Shown: positions 1 through 8,339 of the stretch, piece by piece
Position numbering within the stretch: the first letter of the stretch is position 1
Layout of the letters: each line of letters opens with the position of its first letter
Assembly (NCBI GenBank): GCA_024403355.1
Contig: JAKSRW010000008.1
Span: 20,452 to 84,451, forward strand
Origin: Lachnospiraceae bacterium
GTDB lineage: Bacteria > Bacillota > Clostridia > Lachnospirales > Lachnospiraceae
Direction: 5' to 3'
Length of the DNA stretch: 64,000 bases
Position numbers and translations under genes: made by a program
The notes under the pieces: model-generated
The model's input: only the letters and a program-made list of their open reading frames with translations
Database searches by the model: none
Told to the model about the DNA's origin: nothing

Positions 1-2171
1 GTAGCATTTGTCTGAGGATTCGGGATCTTTGAAGGGTAGAACTTAAGCTTCTCACGTGTGATAGTCATAGGAATACCTACTGATCTGTCAACGCCCTGAA
101 CAGTGATTTCAAGTGTCTCAGGTGCAACATCACCTGAAAGAACCGCTGTATTTACAAGACCGGGATGCTCACACTTTGCATCATATGTATCCATGATCCA
201 GTCATTAGCTGTACTGCAGTCTGCAACCATGAATGAGATTGTCTGCTCGATGTCACCGCTCTTTGCAACAGCACTGATCATACCGCTCTTTACGCCTGTC
301 TTAAGAAGAACTGCGCTGCCGTTAAGTACTGACTCACCGCTCACGAAGGGTGAGAAGATAGCTGTTCCTGTCTCCTTTGAAGCATCAAGCTGTGTTAAAG
401 TAATAGGTGCATCCTTCATAATCTTACCGTACTGGTCATAAACCTTTGCGGTAAACTTGATTGAATCTGATGCGATAGCATTTGTGTTAAGGTTTGACTT
501 GCTTGCTGTAAGCTCGATCTTCTGGGGCTTCTTGGGCTCCTTAACCTCAATCTGTGCAGATCCTACTACCTCTGTACCTGCGTAGAAGAGGATAGCTGAC
601 TGACCGATGTTATTTGCAATAATCTTATAACCGCCGGGATAAGCCTCTCCGCCGTTCATTGCTACTGTAAGATTTACGAAAGTAACACTTGTGATACCGG
701 CCTGTGCAGGTGTCTTGTAGGTTCCGTCTGAATACTGGAAGAGAACCTCAAGGAATGCATGAGTATCATCCTTTGTCATGTAACCAACCATTTCATCGGT
801 AGGCTTGAGGTAAACTGAATCACCGTCTGTTACAGATACAACACAGTTCTGGATTGTAGGTGCATATGATGAAATAGTGAAATTATCAAATACTGTTGTG
901 GTTCCGATTGTTGCTGAAACCTTAATTGTGTAGCTCTTATTAGCATTGTTAAAGAATACCTTTGAGCCTGAAATGCTTAAATCTGTTACATAAGGTGTAA
1001 CGATTTCAACCTTGGGAGTAACGTATGTCTTTACCTTTTCGGTAATATCAACGCCGTCCTTGTTGTAGTAAACAATTCCAAGGTCCTCAAAAGCCTTTGC
1101 AAGAATGGTAGTCTTTGTGATACCAATCTTTGCAATATCTGATGTTGTAGCTGAAATACCTACGAACTCGTATGTCTTCTCAGCGTAATCAACATAGTAC
1201 TTTGTTCCTGCTGCAAACTCTGAAAGCATCTCGATTGAGATAACCTTTCCTGAAGCCTTTACAGACTTGATTGATGAGAAATCAACCTTATTGTCAGCAA
1301 CCTTTGTGTAAACCTTTACATCCTTGTTTGCGGGTGTAGTCTTTACATCATTCTCGAAGTTAAGAGTAACTGTCTTGAAGTTGCTCTGCTTAATCTTAGC
1401 AATCTCAGGTGTGGGAGTTGCTGTGGGAGCGGGTGTTGCTGTAGGTGCTGCTGTGGGTGCTGCTGTGGGCGCCTTTGTGGGAGCAGGGGTTGCTGTGGGC
1501 TCTGAATTGTCCACTACGGTAACCTCAAAAAGCTTTGATGCTGTCTCACCCTTGTAGGTTGAGCTCATGTAAGCATAAGCCTTAATTGTGTAGTCGCCGG
1601 TCTTCTTGAAGGTTACCTTGTAGGTTGAACCCTTAGAATTTGAAGCCTTAAGAACTACGTCTGATGAATCACAGCTTAATGCACGAAGGTCTGTGTCAGT
1701 GCCTGTTCTGGGCATCTTGACTGTAATAGTCTGACCAACCTCATACTCAGCACCGTAGCTGATACCGCTAACCTGTAAGGTGCTGCTTGTAGCATTCTTC
1801 TTTACTGTAATCTTAACTGTCTTTGTGAGAAGATTCTTCTCTGTTGACTTGCTGTTAACCTTAATGGTAACAGTAGCTGTTCCAAGACCCTGTGCAATTG
1901 CGTAGCCCTTGCTTACTCTGACGATGCTTGAATCAGATGTTGAATACTTGAGCTGCATGGTCTTTGAATCATAACCGCTAACGAGGCCTGAAAGCTTAAC
2001 CTTGCTGTAATACTTAGCCTTTGTGCCGTTAGCCTTTGTACCTGTACATCCGTCAACGAATAATGTCTTGGATGTCTTCTTGAGTGATAACTCTGCTGCT
2101 GATACCTGAATTGTTCCGAATACAAGTGTCAGTGCAAGGATTACCGCCAGAAACTTAAAAACTTTCTTCAT
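1..2171 (-). CDS. Secreted Ig-like repeat protein, C-terminus cut by window edge
   Basis: Open from an ATG at 2171 to the window edge, so only the first 723 residues are visible. The ATG follows AAGGAGG. A signal peptide (MKKVFKFLAVILALTLVFG...) leads into a domain with the core KKTSKTLFVDGCTG...KAKYYS, then beta-rich Ig-like segments. A Thr/Pro/Ala linker (PTATPAPTKAPTAAPT type) sits near residues 223-254. It is a paralogue of the gene just upstream (2187-4883): both share the first ~130 residues and similar later modules. The 15-bp gap makes them one operon. No enzymatic motif was seen. A surface or matrix structural/adhesive role is inference; the C-terminal anchoring region lies outside the window. 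Confidence 0.8.
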   Translation of the reverse strand, partial: MKKVFKFLAVILALTLVFGTIQVSAAELSLKKTSKTLFVDGCTGTKANGTKAKYYSKVKLSGLVSGYDSKTMQLKYSTSDSSIVRVSKGYAIAQGLGTATVTIKVNSKSTEKNLLTKTVKITVKKNATSSTLQVSGISYGAEYEVGQTITVKMPRTGTDTDLRALSCDSSDVVLKASNSKGSTYKVTFKKTGDYTIKAYAYMSSTYKGETASKLFEVTVVDNSEPTATPAPTKAPTAAPTAAPTATPAPTATPTPEIAKIKQSNFKTVTLNFENDVKTTPANKDVKVYTKVADNKVDFSSIKSVKASGKVISIEMLSEFAAGTKYYVDYAEKTYEFVGISATTSDIAKIGITKTTILAKAFEDLGIVYYNKDGVDITEKVKTYVTPKVEIVTPYVTDLSISGSKVFFNNANKSYTIKVSATIGTTTVFDNFTISSYAPTIQNCVVSVTDGDSVYLKPTDEMVGYMTKDDTHAFLEVLFQYSDGTYKTPAQAGITSVTFVNLTVAMNGGEAYPGGYKIIANNIGQSAILFYAGTEVVGSAQIEVKEPKKPQKIELTASKSNLNTNAIASDSIKFTAKVYDQYGKIMKDAPITLTQLDASKETGTAIFSPFVSGESVLNGSAVLLKTGVKSGMISAVAKSGDIEQTISFMVADCSTANDWIMDTYDAKCEHPGLVNTAVLSGDVAPETLEITVQGVDRSVGIPMTITREKLKFYPSKIPNPQTNA

Positions 2172-2186
2172 GACTAACCTCCTTAA

Positions 2187-4883
2187 TTATTGTCGTGCTA
2201 TGAGTATTCCGATATCACAGCTGCGCTTTACGTTTCCGTAAACAGGGTTTCTGTAGCTTATTTCAACACTGTTCACAAAAACCGCGCCAGTACCGGACTC
2301 ACGGCAGTCAACCTTTGTTACGTAGTCGGTGATGTCCTCACCGCCCAGACAGAATTTAAAATATTTCTTTATATTCTGAGTCCAGGGTGCTGCAGAATCA
2401 ATTACAGCACTCTCGGCTATCTGGCTGATTTCAATATCCGGACCTCCGTCATAGGCCCGAATAACTGTTTTGGCCTCTTCCCCTCTGAAATCAATCAGGG
2501 AAAAAGGTGTGCCTCCTGTAATATAGTAGAGATAAACCTCATAGGCTCCGTCGGCGATTCTGCTTCCGTAGGTAAATGCATCCAGCTCAAGCCCGTCATA
2601 GGCCGCAAATACGCACTCATTTTCCTTCAGAATCTCTGCCTTCTCAGAACCATATGGTGTGTGCTTCACAAGGAAGGCGAAGAAGCCCTCACCCGGCGCC
2701 ACGTGATACTGTGACGCAGTTTTGTTCATGGTCGGCTCCTCCTCAAGAAGTTCTCCTCCGAACTCTCCTATCAGGAAACCGTCCTTTGTAAGCTCAACCG
2801 TCATGAATACCATAGTCGGATCGTTTTTCATACCGACATTGGTATTAATAAGTGATGGACCGTCGACCTTAAGCCTGTAATCCACCTCATCAATATTTTG
2901 GAAATCCCAGCTGACATTTTTTGCCTCAAAGGATATCTCCGCTGAGAGCTCGCCGCTTTTTATCAGTGCTTCCACACTACCGTCTCCGGCAATACCGTCA
3001 CAATCCCAGCCGTTTATTATAAGACGTCCGTCCATAAAGCTGCTGAACATTGCGGCACCGTTTGCACGGATATTTTCTTCCTTCTGCTCAATAGTAAAAG
3101 GAGCAAACTCGATTCTGTCGCCATAATTATCAAGCAAATCTGCCTTTACTATCAGATAATCTCCCACGATAAAGTCTGTGTTCAGCTTCGTTTTACTGAG
3201 TTCAGTTTTAATCGCTGCGGGCTTTCTGGCTTCCGTTACCTCTAAATCGAAGGTCGCCAGGGGAATATCTCCCTTCATGGCAATGATACTTGTTTTACCC
3301 TGATTGTTTATGGTAAGGGCAGTACCGCCGGACCTTCCCGAAAAAAGATTTCCGCGCTGCATCGCTATAAGCGGATCGGCTATGATAAGCCTTGTTACTC
3401 CGGCCTCCTGAAGAGTCCTGTATTTACCGTCATCATAAAGCAGAAGTGCCTCAAATACAACATTGTCTCCGGCCGGAATATAGTGGACGGTCTTGTCCTC
3501 AGCCTTCAGGTACTTTGCGTCATCTGCAGTAAAGGTATAAATGCTTTCGCCCGTAAATTCCGGCTGCTTAATGGGATGTGAACTGATTTCGGCCTCCGCC
3601 TTAAGCAGTCTGAAGGAATCACCGTCCGGAACAACGACCTGTGCCTCTATTAAAAGCTTAATATCAGGGGTTATTACATAAAGGCTTTTGCCTGACAGAA
3701 ATGCATCCATTATGCCTGTCTGAAGCATTGTCAGCTTAACCTCGGAGTCAAGCTTCGATGCAACAGCCGCCGTAATATCCATATTCTGACTGTTATAGTA
3801 TTTCACGGGAATATCCACCGTTGTATTAACTTCAACATCGCTGATATCAAGCTCTATGCAGCTGACATCTTCAACTGAAGAGCCCGAAGCCGTAAAGCGG
3901 TATTCATTCTCCTCAACGGTTATCAGATACTCATAGCCGCCCTCAAAGGGCTTAAAAACCGTAACCTCCGCGCCGTTGTCAAAATATTCTATGCTTTTAA
4001 TATTACTGTAGGCATAGTTGACGCCGTCAACACACCGGTAGATTCCGATGTCCTGCGGCTCGGCGTCCAGAAGCACATCACCCGTTATCGAAAAGCTGCA
4101 AAGACCGGTCTGAAGAGTGATGCCTTCAGCCTCCTCCGCATAAACCGTAAATTCACGCTCGGCAGTGCTTCCCTTAAAGCTTTTGCTCTGATAGGCCTGC
4201 GCGGTTAATGTAAATTCGCCGGGCTCAGTAAAGCTCACGGCAAAGCTGTTCTCGCTTTTGCCGGGCTCAATCAGAACCGAAGGGTCCTCACATACCAGTC
4301 TTCTAAGGTCCGTATCGTAGTCGACAGGCTTCTCCTGGCCTGTGGGAATGATGCCACGGGTGCTCTGATAGTTGGGGAGCACAATGCTGACACTCTCTCC
4401 TACGCAGAACTCGTCCCCGTCCTCAATACCCTGCACATACAGAGTATCCTCTGTCGCGCTTTTCTTTACCGAAATCCTGATTTCGTCTCCGAGGAGCGTT
4501 TTTTTACTGATTTTATCTTTAACCGTAAGGGTTACAACAGTTTCGCCGATACCCTTTGCGTATATTCTGGCTTTTTTGCTGCTGACCGATGCAATGCTTT
4601 TATCAGCCGAGCTGAGCTTTACAGACATTGTATCCGGGTCATAACCGCTGAGCATGCCTGCAACATTTGTCAGACTGTAATACTTTGCCTTTGCTCCGTT
4701 TGCTTTTTTACCCCTGCAGCCGCCCAGGTATAGGGTCTTCGCAGTTTTGGTAAGTGAAAGCTTTTTTTCTGCCGCAGCTGTTTTCGCCGCAGCCTCTACT
4801 GTTCCTCTTTCTCCGCCAAAGACCGTATTCACAGCCAGAAGCAGTGTCAGAATCACAGCCGAAATTCTTTTAATACCCTGCAA
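2187..4883 (-). CDS. Secreted Ig-like repeat protein, 898 aa, TTG start
   Basis: The start is TTG at 4883, supported by GGAGG nine bases upstream and by a signal peptide (MQGIKRISAVILTLLLAVNTVFGG) that begins there; no ATG fits. The mature protein is a string of beta-rich Ig-like (invasin/BIG2-like) modules, opening with the KTAKTLYLGGCRG...KAKYYS block shared with the downstream paralogue. It lacks the Thr/Pro linker seen in that paralogue. No LPxTG motif, SLH repeat or catalytic motif was seen, so cell attachment is unexplained. It is first in a two-gene operon read from the promoter at 4962-4990. Function unknown; surface scaffold or adhesin is inference. Confidence 0.8.
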   Translation of the reverse strand: MQGIKRISAVILTLLLAVNTVFGGERGTVEAAAKTAAAEKKLSLTKTAKTLYLGGCRGKKANGAKAKYYSLTNVAGMLSGYDPDTMSVKLSSADKSIASVSSKKARIYAKGIGETVVTLTVKDKISKKTLLGDEIRISVKKSATEDTLYVQGIEDGDEFCVGESVSIVLPNYQSTRGIIPTGQEKPVDYDTDLRRLVCEDPSVLIEPGKSENSFAVSFTEPGEFTLTAQAYQSKSFKGSTAEREFTVYAEEAEGITLQTGLCSFSITGDVLLDAEPQDIGIYRCVDGVNYAYSNIKSIEYFDNGAEVTVFKPFEGGYEYLITVEENEYRFTASGSSVEDVSCIELDISDVEVNTTVDIPVKYYNSQNMDITAAVASKLDSEVKLTMLQTGIMDAFLSGKSLYVITPDIKLLIEAQVVVPDGDSFRLLKAEAEISSHPIKQPEFTGESIYTFTADDAKYLKAEDKTVHYIPAGDNVVFEALLLYDDGKYRTLQEAGVTRLIIADPLIAMQRGNLFSGRSGGTALTINNQGKTSIIAMKGDIPLATFDLEVTEARKPAAIKTELSKTKLNTDFIVGDYLIVKADLLDNYGDRIEFAPFTIEQKEENIRANGAAMFSSFMDGRLIINGWDCDGIAGDGSVEALIKSGELSAEISFEAKNVSWDFQNIDEVDYRLKVDGPSLINTNVGMKNDPTMVFMTVELTKDGFLIGEFGGELLEEEPTMNKTASQYHVAPGEGFFAFLVKHTPYGSEKAEILKENECVFAAYDGLELDAFTYGSRIADGAYEVYLYYITGGTPFSLIDFRGEEAKTVIRAYDGGPDIEISQIAESAVIDSAAPWTQNIKKYFKFCLGGEDITDYVTKVDCRESGTGAVFVNSVEISYRNPVYGNVKRSCDIGILIARQ

Positions 4884-4961
4884 GATAAACGCCTCCGTAA
4901 CAATAAAACTTGATTAATACTATAAATACTAATCCTTGTGCGCAAACTCTCACTTAAATAC

Positions 4962-4990
4962 ATTATAGTGTATTTCATTGCAAATAGCAA
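4962..4990 (-). promoter_or_regulatory. Sigma-70-type promoter for the 4883 operon
   Basis: On the minus strand TTGCTA (4985-4990), a 17-bp spacer, then TATAAT (4962-4967). It lies about 80 bp before the TTG start at 4883. Confidence 0.7.
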
Positions 4991-5123
4991 TCATACTAAA
5001 GTATTATTTTCAAATTCTTCACAAAGTCACAGAACTGTTACATTTTTTTTGTGCAAAATCTTGTACAATCACAAATTTTGATACAAAAATGAGCAAAATT
5101 TTTATAGTTAAGAGTTTATTGGG

Positions 5124-5132
5124 TGCTATAAT
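5124..5132 (+). promoter_or_regulatory. Extended -10 promoter for the deacetylase gene
   Basis: TGCTATAAT (TG-n-TATAAT) with no clear -35 box. The implied leader is about 95 nt and contains complementary segments TTAAGAGC (about 5177-5184) and GCTCTTAG just before the GGAGG, so a hairpin near the ribosome site is possible. The divergent region 4884-5233 otherwise holds AT-rich sequence and the opposing promoter. Confidence 0.55.
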
Positions 5133-5233
5133 TAGACTATCAAATAAGCAATTCGGTTCCAATTTATTTTGAAGCTTTTAAGAGCACCGTATATACAATC
5201 TGTTTACGCCGGGCTCTTAGCATGGAGGTTAAA

Positions 5234-6139
5234 ATGAAAAAATTATTAGCTTTAATTTGTGCACTTACCGCTGTTTTCTGCGTAGGCTGCTCTTCTTCAG
5301 ACAAGCCCGCAGAGACCGCTGCACCCACAGAGGCTGTTGCTTCTACCGTAACTCCCGAACCCAGCGCGACTCCCGAGCCTACTGCGACTCCTGAGCCCAC
5401 TGCAACACCTACTCCCGAGCCTACAGCAACTCCTGAGCCCACCGCGACTCCTGAGCCTACGCCTGTATGGGAGCCTGTATTCGAAAAGGAATGGGATGTA
5501 TCAGATGTTGATATTTCATGGATTGATCCCGAAGCAAAGCTCGTAGCTTTCACCTTTGATGACGGTCCCACAAAGTTTTACGATGACATTCTCAATACTC
5601 TCGAGGAAAACAATATGCACGCCACCTTCTTTGTATGGGGCCAGCAGTACAGAGATGCCTTCAAGGAGGCTATGGAGCACGTTGTTTCGGCAGGCTGCGA
5701 GTTCGGAAATCACACCTGGAAGCATCCGTATCTGACAAAAATCAGCGCCGAAGAGATTCAGGCCGAGGTAGAACAGACAAGAGCTCTTCTTGAGACCTTC
5801 ACCGGCAAGCAGGAATTCCTGGTTCGTCCTCCTTACGGTTCGGCAAATGCAGACGTAAAGGCAAATGTGTTCTTCCCTATGATTAACTGGTCACTCGATA
5901 CCGGTGACTGGAACAGCGGCACATATGACAGCGTTTACGAGAAGCTCGTAAATGTAAAGGATGGCGACATCGTTCTGATGCATGCCAGCTACAAATACAC
6001 CTACGAGGCTGTACGTGATGTAATCCCCGTGCTCAAGGAGCAGGGCTTCCAAATCGTAAGCGTATCAGAGCTCTGTAAAATGAGAGGCAAGACACTTAAG
6101 GCAAACGCAGCACCCCTCGGCGCCAGAGTAACGGGCTGA
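5234..6139 (+). CDS. Lipoprotein-type polysaccharide deacetylase (NodB domain)
   Basis: The start is the ATG at 5234, five bases after GGAGG; the ATG at 5222 overlaps that site and is unlikely. The 301-aa product opens with a lipoprotein-like signal (LALICALTAVFCVGCSSS), then a TPEPTATPEP linker, then a NodB/CE4 domain. CE4 motifs are all present: TFDDGP, the metal-binding HTWKH, RPPYG, DTGDW and LMHAS. CE4 enzymes remove N- or O-acetyl groups from peptidoglycan, chitin-like or xylan polymers; which applies here cannot be told. It is monocistronic and divergent from the Ig-like genes. The likely site of action is the outer face of the membrane or wall. Confidence 0.9.
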   Translation: MKKLLALICALTAVFCVGCSSSDKPAETAAPTEAVASTVTPEPSATPEPTATPEPTATPTPEPTATPEPTATPEPTPVWEPVFEKEWDVSDVDISWIDPEAKLVAFTFDDGPTKFYDDILNTLEENNMHATFFVWGQQYRDAFKEAMEHVVSAGCEFGNHTWKHPYLTKISAEEIQAEVEQTRALLETFTGKQEFLVRPPYGSANADVKANVFFPMINWSLDTGDWNSGTYDSVYEKLVNVKDGDIVLMHASYKYTYEAVRDVIPVLKEQGFQIVSVSELCKMRGKTLKANAAPLGARVTG

Positions 6140-6141
6140 TG

Positions 6142-6231
6142 ATGGTCTCTTGGGGACGGGGTCAGTGGCTCATGGTCTCTTGGGGACGGGGTCAGTGGTT
6201 CATGATTTCTTGGGGATGAGGTTGTTAATGC
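6142..6231 (+). repeat. Three tandem 30-bp repeats (left boundary of cassette)
   Basis: Copies at 6142-6171, 6172-6201 and 6202-6231. The first two differ at one base and the third is degenerate. The core is TCTTGGGGACGGGGTCAGTG. An inverted copy with one mismatch lies at 8044-8073. The block begins three bases after the deacetylase stop codon. Repeats of this look often accompany REP/RAYT-type transposition, but that is recollection and no transposase is present here. Confidence 0.8.
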
Positions 6232-6248
6232 AAAATCATTCCAAAATT

Positions 6249-6284
6249 ATAGCCACATTATGTTGATACGCATAATGTGGCTAT
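6249..6284. terminator. Strong hairpin between converging genes
   Basis: A perfect 14-bp stem (6249-6262 with 6271-6284) and an 8-nt loop, between the ends of the deacetylase and the small lipoprotein gene. T-runs on both sides are weak, so it could be a bidirectional terminator or part of the mobile boundary. Confidence 0.5.
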
Positions 6285-6306
6285 TATCTGGGGATTAATA
6301 ATACTT

Positions 6307-7011
6307 TTATATTACTGCTTTCCCCCAGTTTATTTTAATATCTATATTCTCCATAATTTGAACAATACTAGCGGTTTTAACTTCTTCCCTATGCCTTTCA
6401 AATGTTTCTTTCGCATAGTCCTGCGCACTATTTGTATCTCCTCCTGAAAGGATTGCCTTCATATCTTTCAACCTATCCAATTCAAAAAAGGGATCTTCCT
6501 CACAAGACCAATTTCCATCTTCTTCTGTAGCTTTCACCATATAATAATATGAATCTTTCTCTGTTCGCCCATAGTCATCTTGAATACTGTAATCAACCTT
6601 TACCGTTGTGCTACTTCTGTCCGGATAGTAATATACTGATAAAATGTCCAATGTCTTTCCCTTTTTCTCAGTTAGGCTGCTTTTCAATCTTTTTACTGTG
6701 AATATACACTCCACATCATTCTCGTCAAGTTTCTTCATATTTAATATTTTATCATAATCTTTAATTTTTTCCTGTTCTGATTTCAACAAATCATTATACA
6801 GCTTTTCTATTTCTATTATCTCATCATAAGAAGGCGTCACCTCCATTGCCTTATCTATTTTATGTTGTAATGACTTAATATTTTCCGGAACTTGATTTTC
6901 AGTATTAGTTGTTATAGCGTTTTGTGTATTGTTCCCTGTAGAATTAGTTGAAGCACATCCGGATAACGCAAATACCAAGATGCAGCTAATAATAAAATTT
7001 ATTTTCTTCAT
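6307..7011 (-). CDS. Small lipoprotein of unknown function
   Basis: 234 aa with a clear lipoprotein signal (CILVFALSGC, lipobox LSGC). The mature part is Asn/Thr-rich at first, then a Lys/Glu-rich helical segment, then a compact C-terminal region with several aromatic residues. No family was recognised. Its ATG shares one base with the TAA of the DUF2971 gene (TAATG), so translation is coupled. Codon use is visibly more AT-rich than in neighbouring genes, which together with the flanking inverted repeats suggests acquisition. The product would be tethered to the outer membrane face while its partner is cytoplasmic. Confidence 0.75.
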   Translation of the reverse strand: MKKINFIISCILVFALSGCASTNSTGNNTQNAITTNTENQVPENIKSLQHKIDKAMEVTPSYDEIIEIEKLYNDLLKSEQEKIKDYDKILNMKKLDENDVECIFTVKRLKSSLTEKKGKTLDILSVYYYPDRSSTTVKVDYSIQDDYGRTEKDSYYYMVKATEEDGNWSCEEDPFFELDRLKDMKAILSGGDTNSAQDYAKETFERHREEVKTASIVQIMENIDIKINWGKAVI

Positions 7012-7901
7012 TATTTAAATCCTTTCTTACATTTTCCACATAAATTCATTTCAATGGTTCCTGCATATTTGCTCAAGCCCATTGCAGATGTTTTCCATAC
7101 AAATGCCTTTAGATTACTATATGCTGCAATATCAGAACTTATAGTAGCATCAGTAATTTCAGGACCAAGCGTAACTTTTGCCTTCATGAAGTCGTTTTCA
7201 GGAATACTCATTCTTACGGCATATTTCTTACTTAAATCCATTTTCGACAGGATATGATCCTCCAAGCATATTTGAAGTCTGGTTTCTTTTTCATAATACC
7301 AAATCAGTCCTTTTACAAAACCAATATTAGATTCTCTATATATTTTCCATTCATCCGTTGAAAATATGTAATTTGTTTGAGTATTGTATTTAAGTGACAC
7401 CCTACCTTCTTTTTCATCTGCATAAACCAAGTCTTTAAACATGATATGAAAATCTTTATTCTCTTCCAAGTTTTGAAAATCAACGAAACCAGAATCGTTC
7501 TCCTCAACCAATGAAAACTTAGCATTATCTATCACTTTTTTTATTTGATTTTTGGTAAAAGATATGGATCCTCCCTTCCCATTTAATCCCGAATACAAAT
7601 ACCATAGAGGAAGATTTTCATTTATACCGGTGCTTAAGCATAATGCAAAATACTTTTTTTGTTTTTCATTATCTCCATACTGTGCCGAATCCTTCACATC
7701 ATTAAATCCATCAACGCAAAATATCAGCAAACTATGCGATTCAATTATCTTTTCTAACGCTTCCAAAGAAGTATAATGGCAATATCTATCATGACTAAAT
7801 TCACGTCCTTCCAAATATGAATCTAATGACTTAGCGGAATTTTTTGCCGGAAAACTACGCCAGTTATTATCATCCAAGATGACCACCCCTTTCAATAACA
7901 C
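7011..7901 (-). CDS. DUF2971-like protein
   Basis: About 296 aa. The N-terminal pattern CHYTSLEALEKII...FNDVKD and the later LPLWYLYSG...GGSISF match, from memory, the DUF2971 family (a HYTS box, an FND box and a WYLYG-type box). The biochemical role of that family is unknown to me. The start is uncertain: GTG at 7901 is five bases after GGAGG and is used here; a TTG at 7913 overlaps that site, and a TTG at 7877 follows a GGGGTGG. No signal peptide or membrane segment was seen. It is the first gene of a two-gene, AT-rich cassette read from the unusual promoter at 7925-7951. Confidence 0.65.
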   Translation of the reverse strand: MLLKGVVILDDNNWRSFPAKNSAKSLDSYLEGREFSHDRYCHYTSLEALEKIIESHSLLIFCVDGFNDVKDSAQYGDNEKQKKYFALCLSTGINENLPLWYLYSGLNGKGGSISFTKNQIKKVIDNAKFSLVEENDSGFVDFQNLEENKDFHIMFKDLVYADEKEGRVSLKYNTQTNYIFSTDEWKIYRESNIGFVKGLIWYYEKETRLQICLEDHILSKMDLSKKYAVRMSIPENDFMKAKVTLGPEITDATISSDIAAYSNLKAFVWKTSAMGLSKYAGTIEMNLCGKCKKGFK

Positions 7902-7924
7902 TATTTCCTCCAAATTTTTTTACT

Positions 7925-7951
7925 ATTATACCCCCCCCGAGAAATTGTCAA
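7925..7951 (-). promoter_or_regulatory. Consensus promoter with G8 tract in the spacer
   Basis: On the minus strand perfect TTGACA (7946-7951) and perfect TATAAT (7925-7930) are separated by only 15 bp, of which eight are an uninterrupted G run (C8 at 7931-7938 on the plus strand). Slippage to G10 would give the optimal 17-bp spacing, so expression could be phase-variable. It lies about 25 bp upstream of the DUF2971 start. Confidence 0.75.
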
Positions 7952-8043
7952 CACAATTCAAATGATTTAGCAATTTTATTTTGAATATTGTTTTACAAAT
8001 TATATTTTTTTTACAGTATCCTAATTCCAAATTCATGCAAAAT

Positions 8044-8073
8044 GAGCCACTGCCCCCGTCCCCAAGAGACCAT
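8044..8073 (-). repeat. Inverted copy of the 30-bp repeat (right boundary)
   Basis: The reverse complement matches the copy at 6142-6171 in 29 of 30 positions. With the left block it brackets the two-gene cassette in inverted orientation. Confidence 0.8.
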
Positions 8074-8170
8074 CAAAAAAACTATTGCTTTTTTGAATGT
8101 GTCAAGTTATAATCTAAACATTATAGGTACTATAGGATATGTTTATATGCGATTTATTTCGAATAATAGA

Positions 8171-8300
8171 GTCAAACTCGTGACCGCTTCGCTTGTCACT
8201 CGTTATAAAATCGCTGCTACCGCAGCTTACGAGGTACGGGGCTTGAACCCCGCACCTCGCGAAAGCTTCACCCACCGCCTAAAGGCAGTGGGTTATCTTT
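8171..8300. mobile_element. IS200/IS605-like palindromic mini-element or omega-RNA remnant
   Basis: Three stem-loops in a row: GTGAC/GTCAC (8180-8199), an 11-bp stem with one mismatch (8230-8259) and CCCACCGCC...GGCAGTGGG (about 8270-8292). The first 52 bp recur exactly at 63949-64000. Terminal palindromes of the last type resemble ends of IS200/IS605 elements. No tnpA or tnpB frame is present, so this would be a non-autonomous copy or a leftover end. The rest of the 7952-8339 gap shows no gene. Confidence 0.5.
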
Positions 8301-8339
8301 CTATTTTATATATAAGACAACCTCATACAGGAAAAGGAC

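Noticed and set aside
1401..1505. Regular short repeats (GCTGTGGG type) resembling a repeat array or a + strand gene
   Set aside because: They encode the Thr/Pro/Ala linker of the minus-strand secreted protein; no spacers, so not CRISPR, and the + frame is a shadow.
5164..5571. Minus-strand frame with GVAVGSG repeats
   Set aside because: It is the antisense of the TPEPTATPEP linker of the deacetylase; no ribosome site or independent signal.
6142..6231. Possible CRISPR array
   Set aside because: Units are head-to-tail 30-bp tandems without spacers, and only one further copy, inverted, exists.
8230..8259. tRNA gene, because of a T-arm-like GGGGTTCAAGCCCC in reverse
   Set aside because: No anticodon or D arm can be folded around it; it is one stem of the palindromic element.
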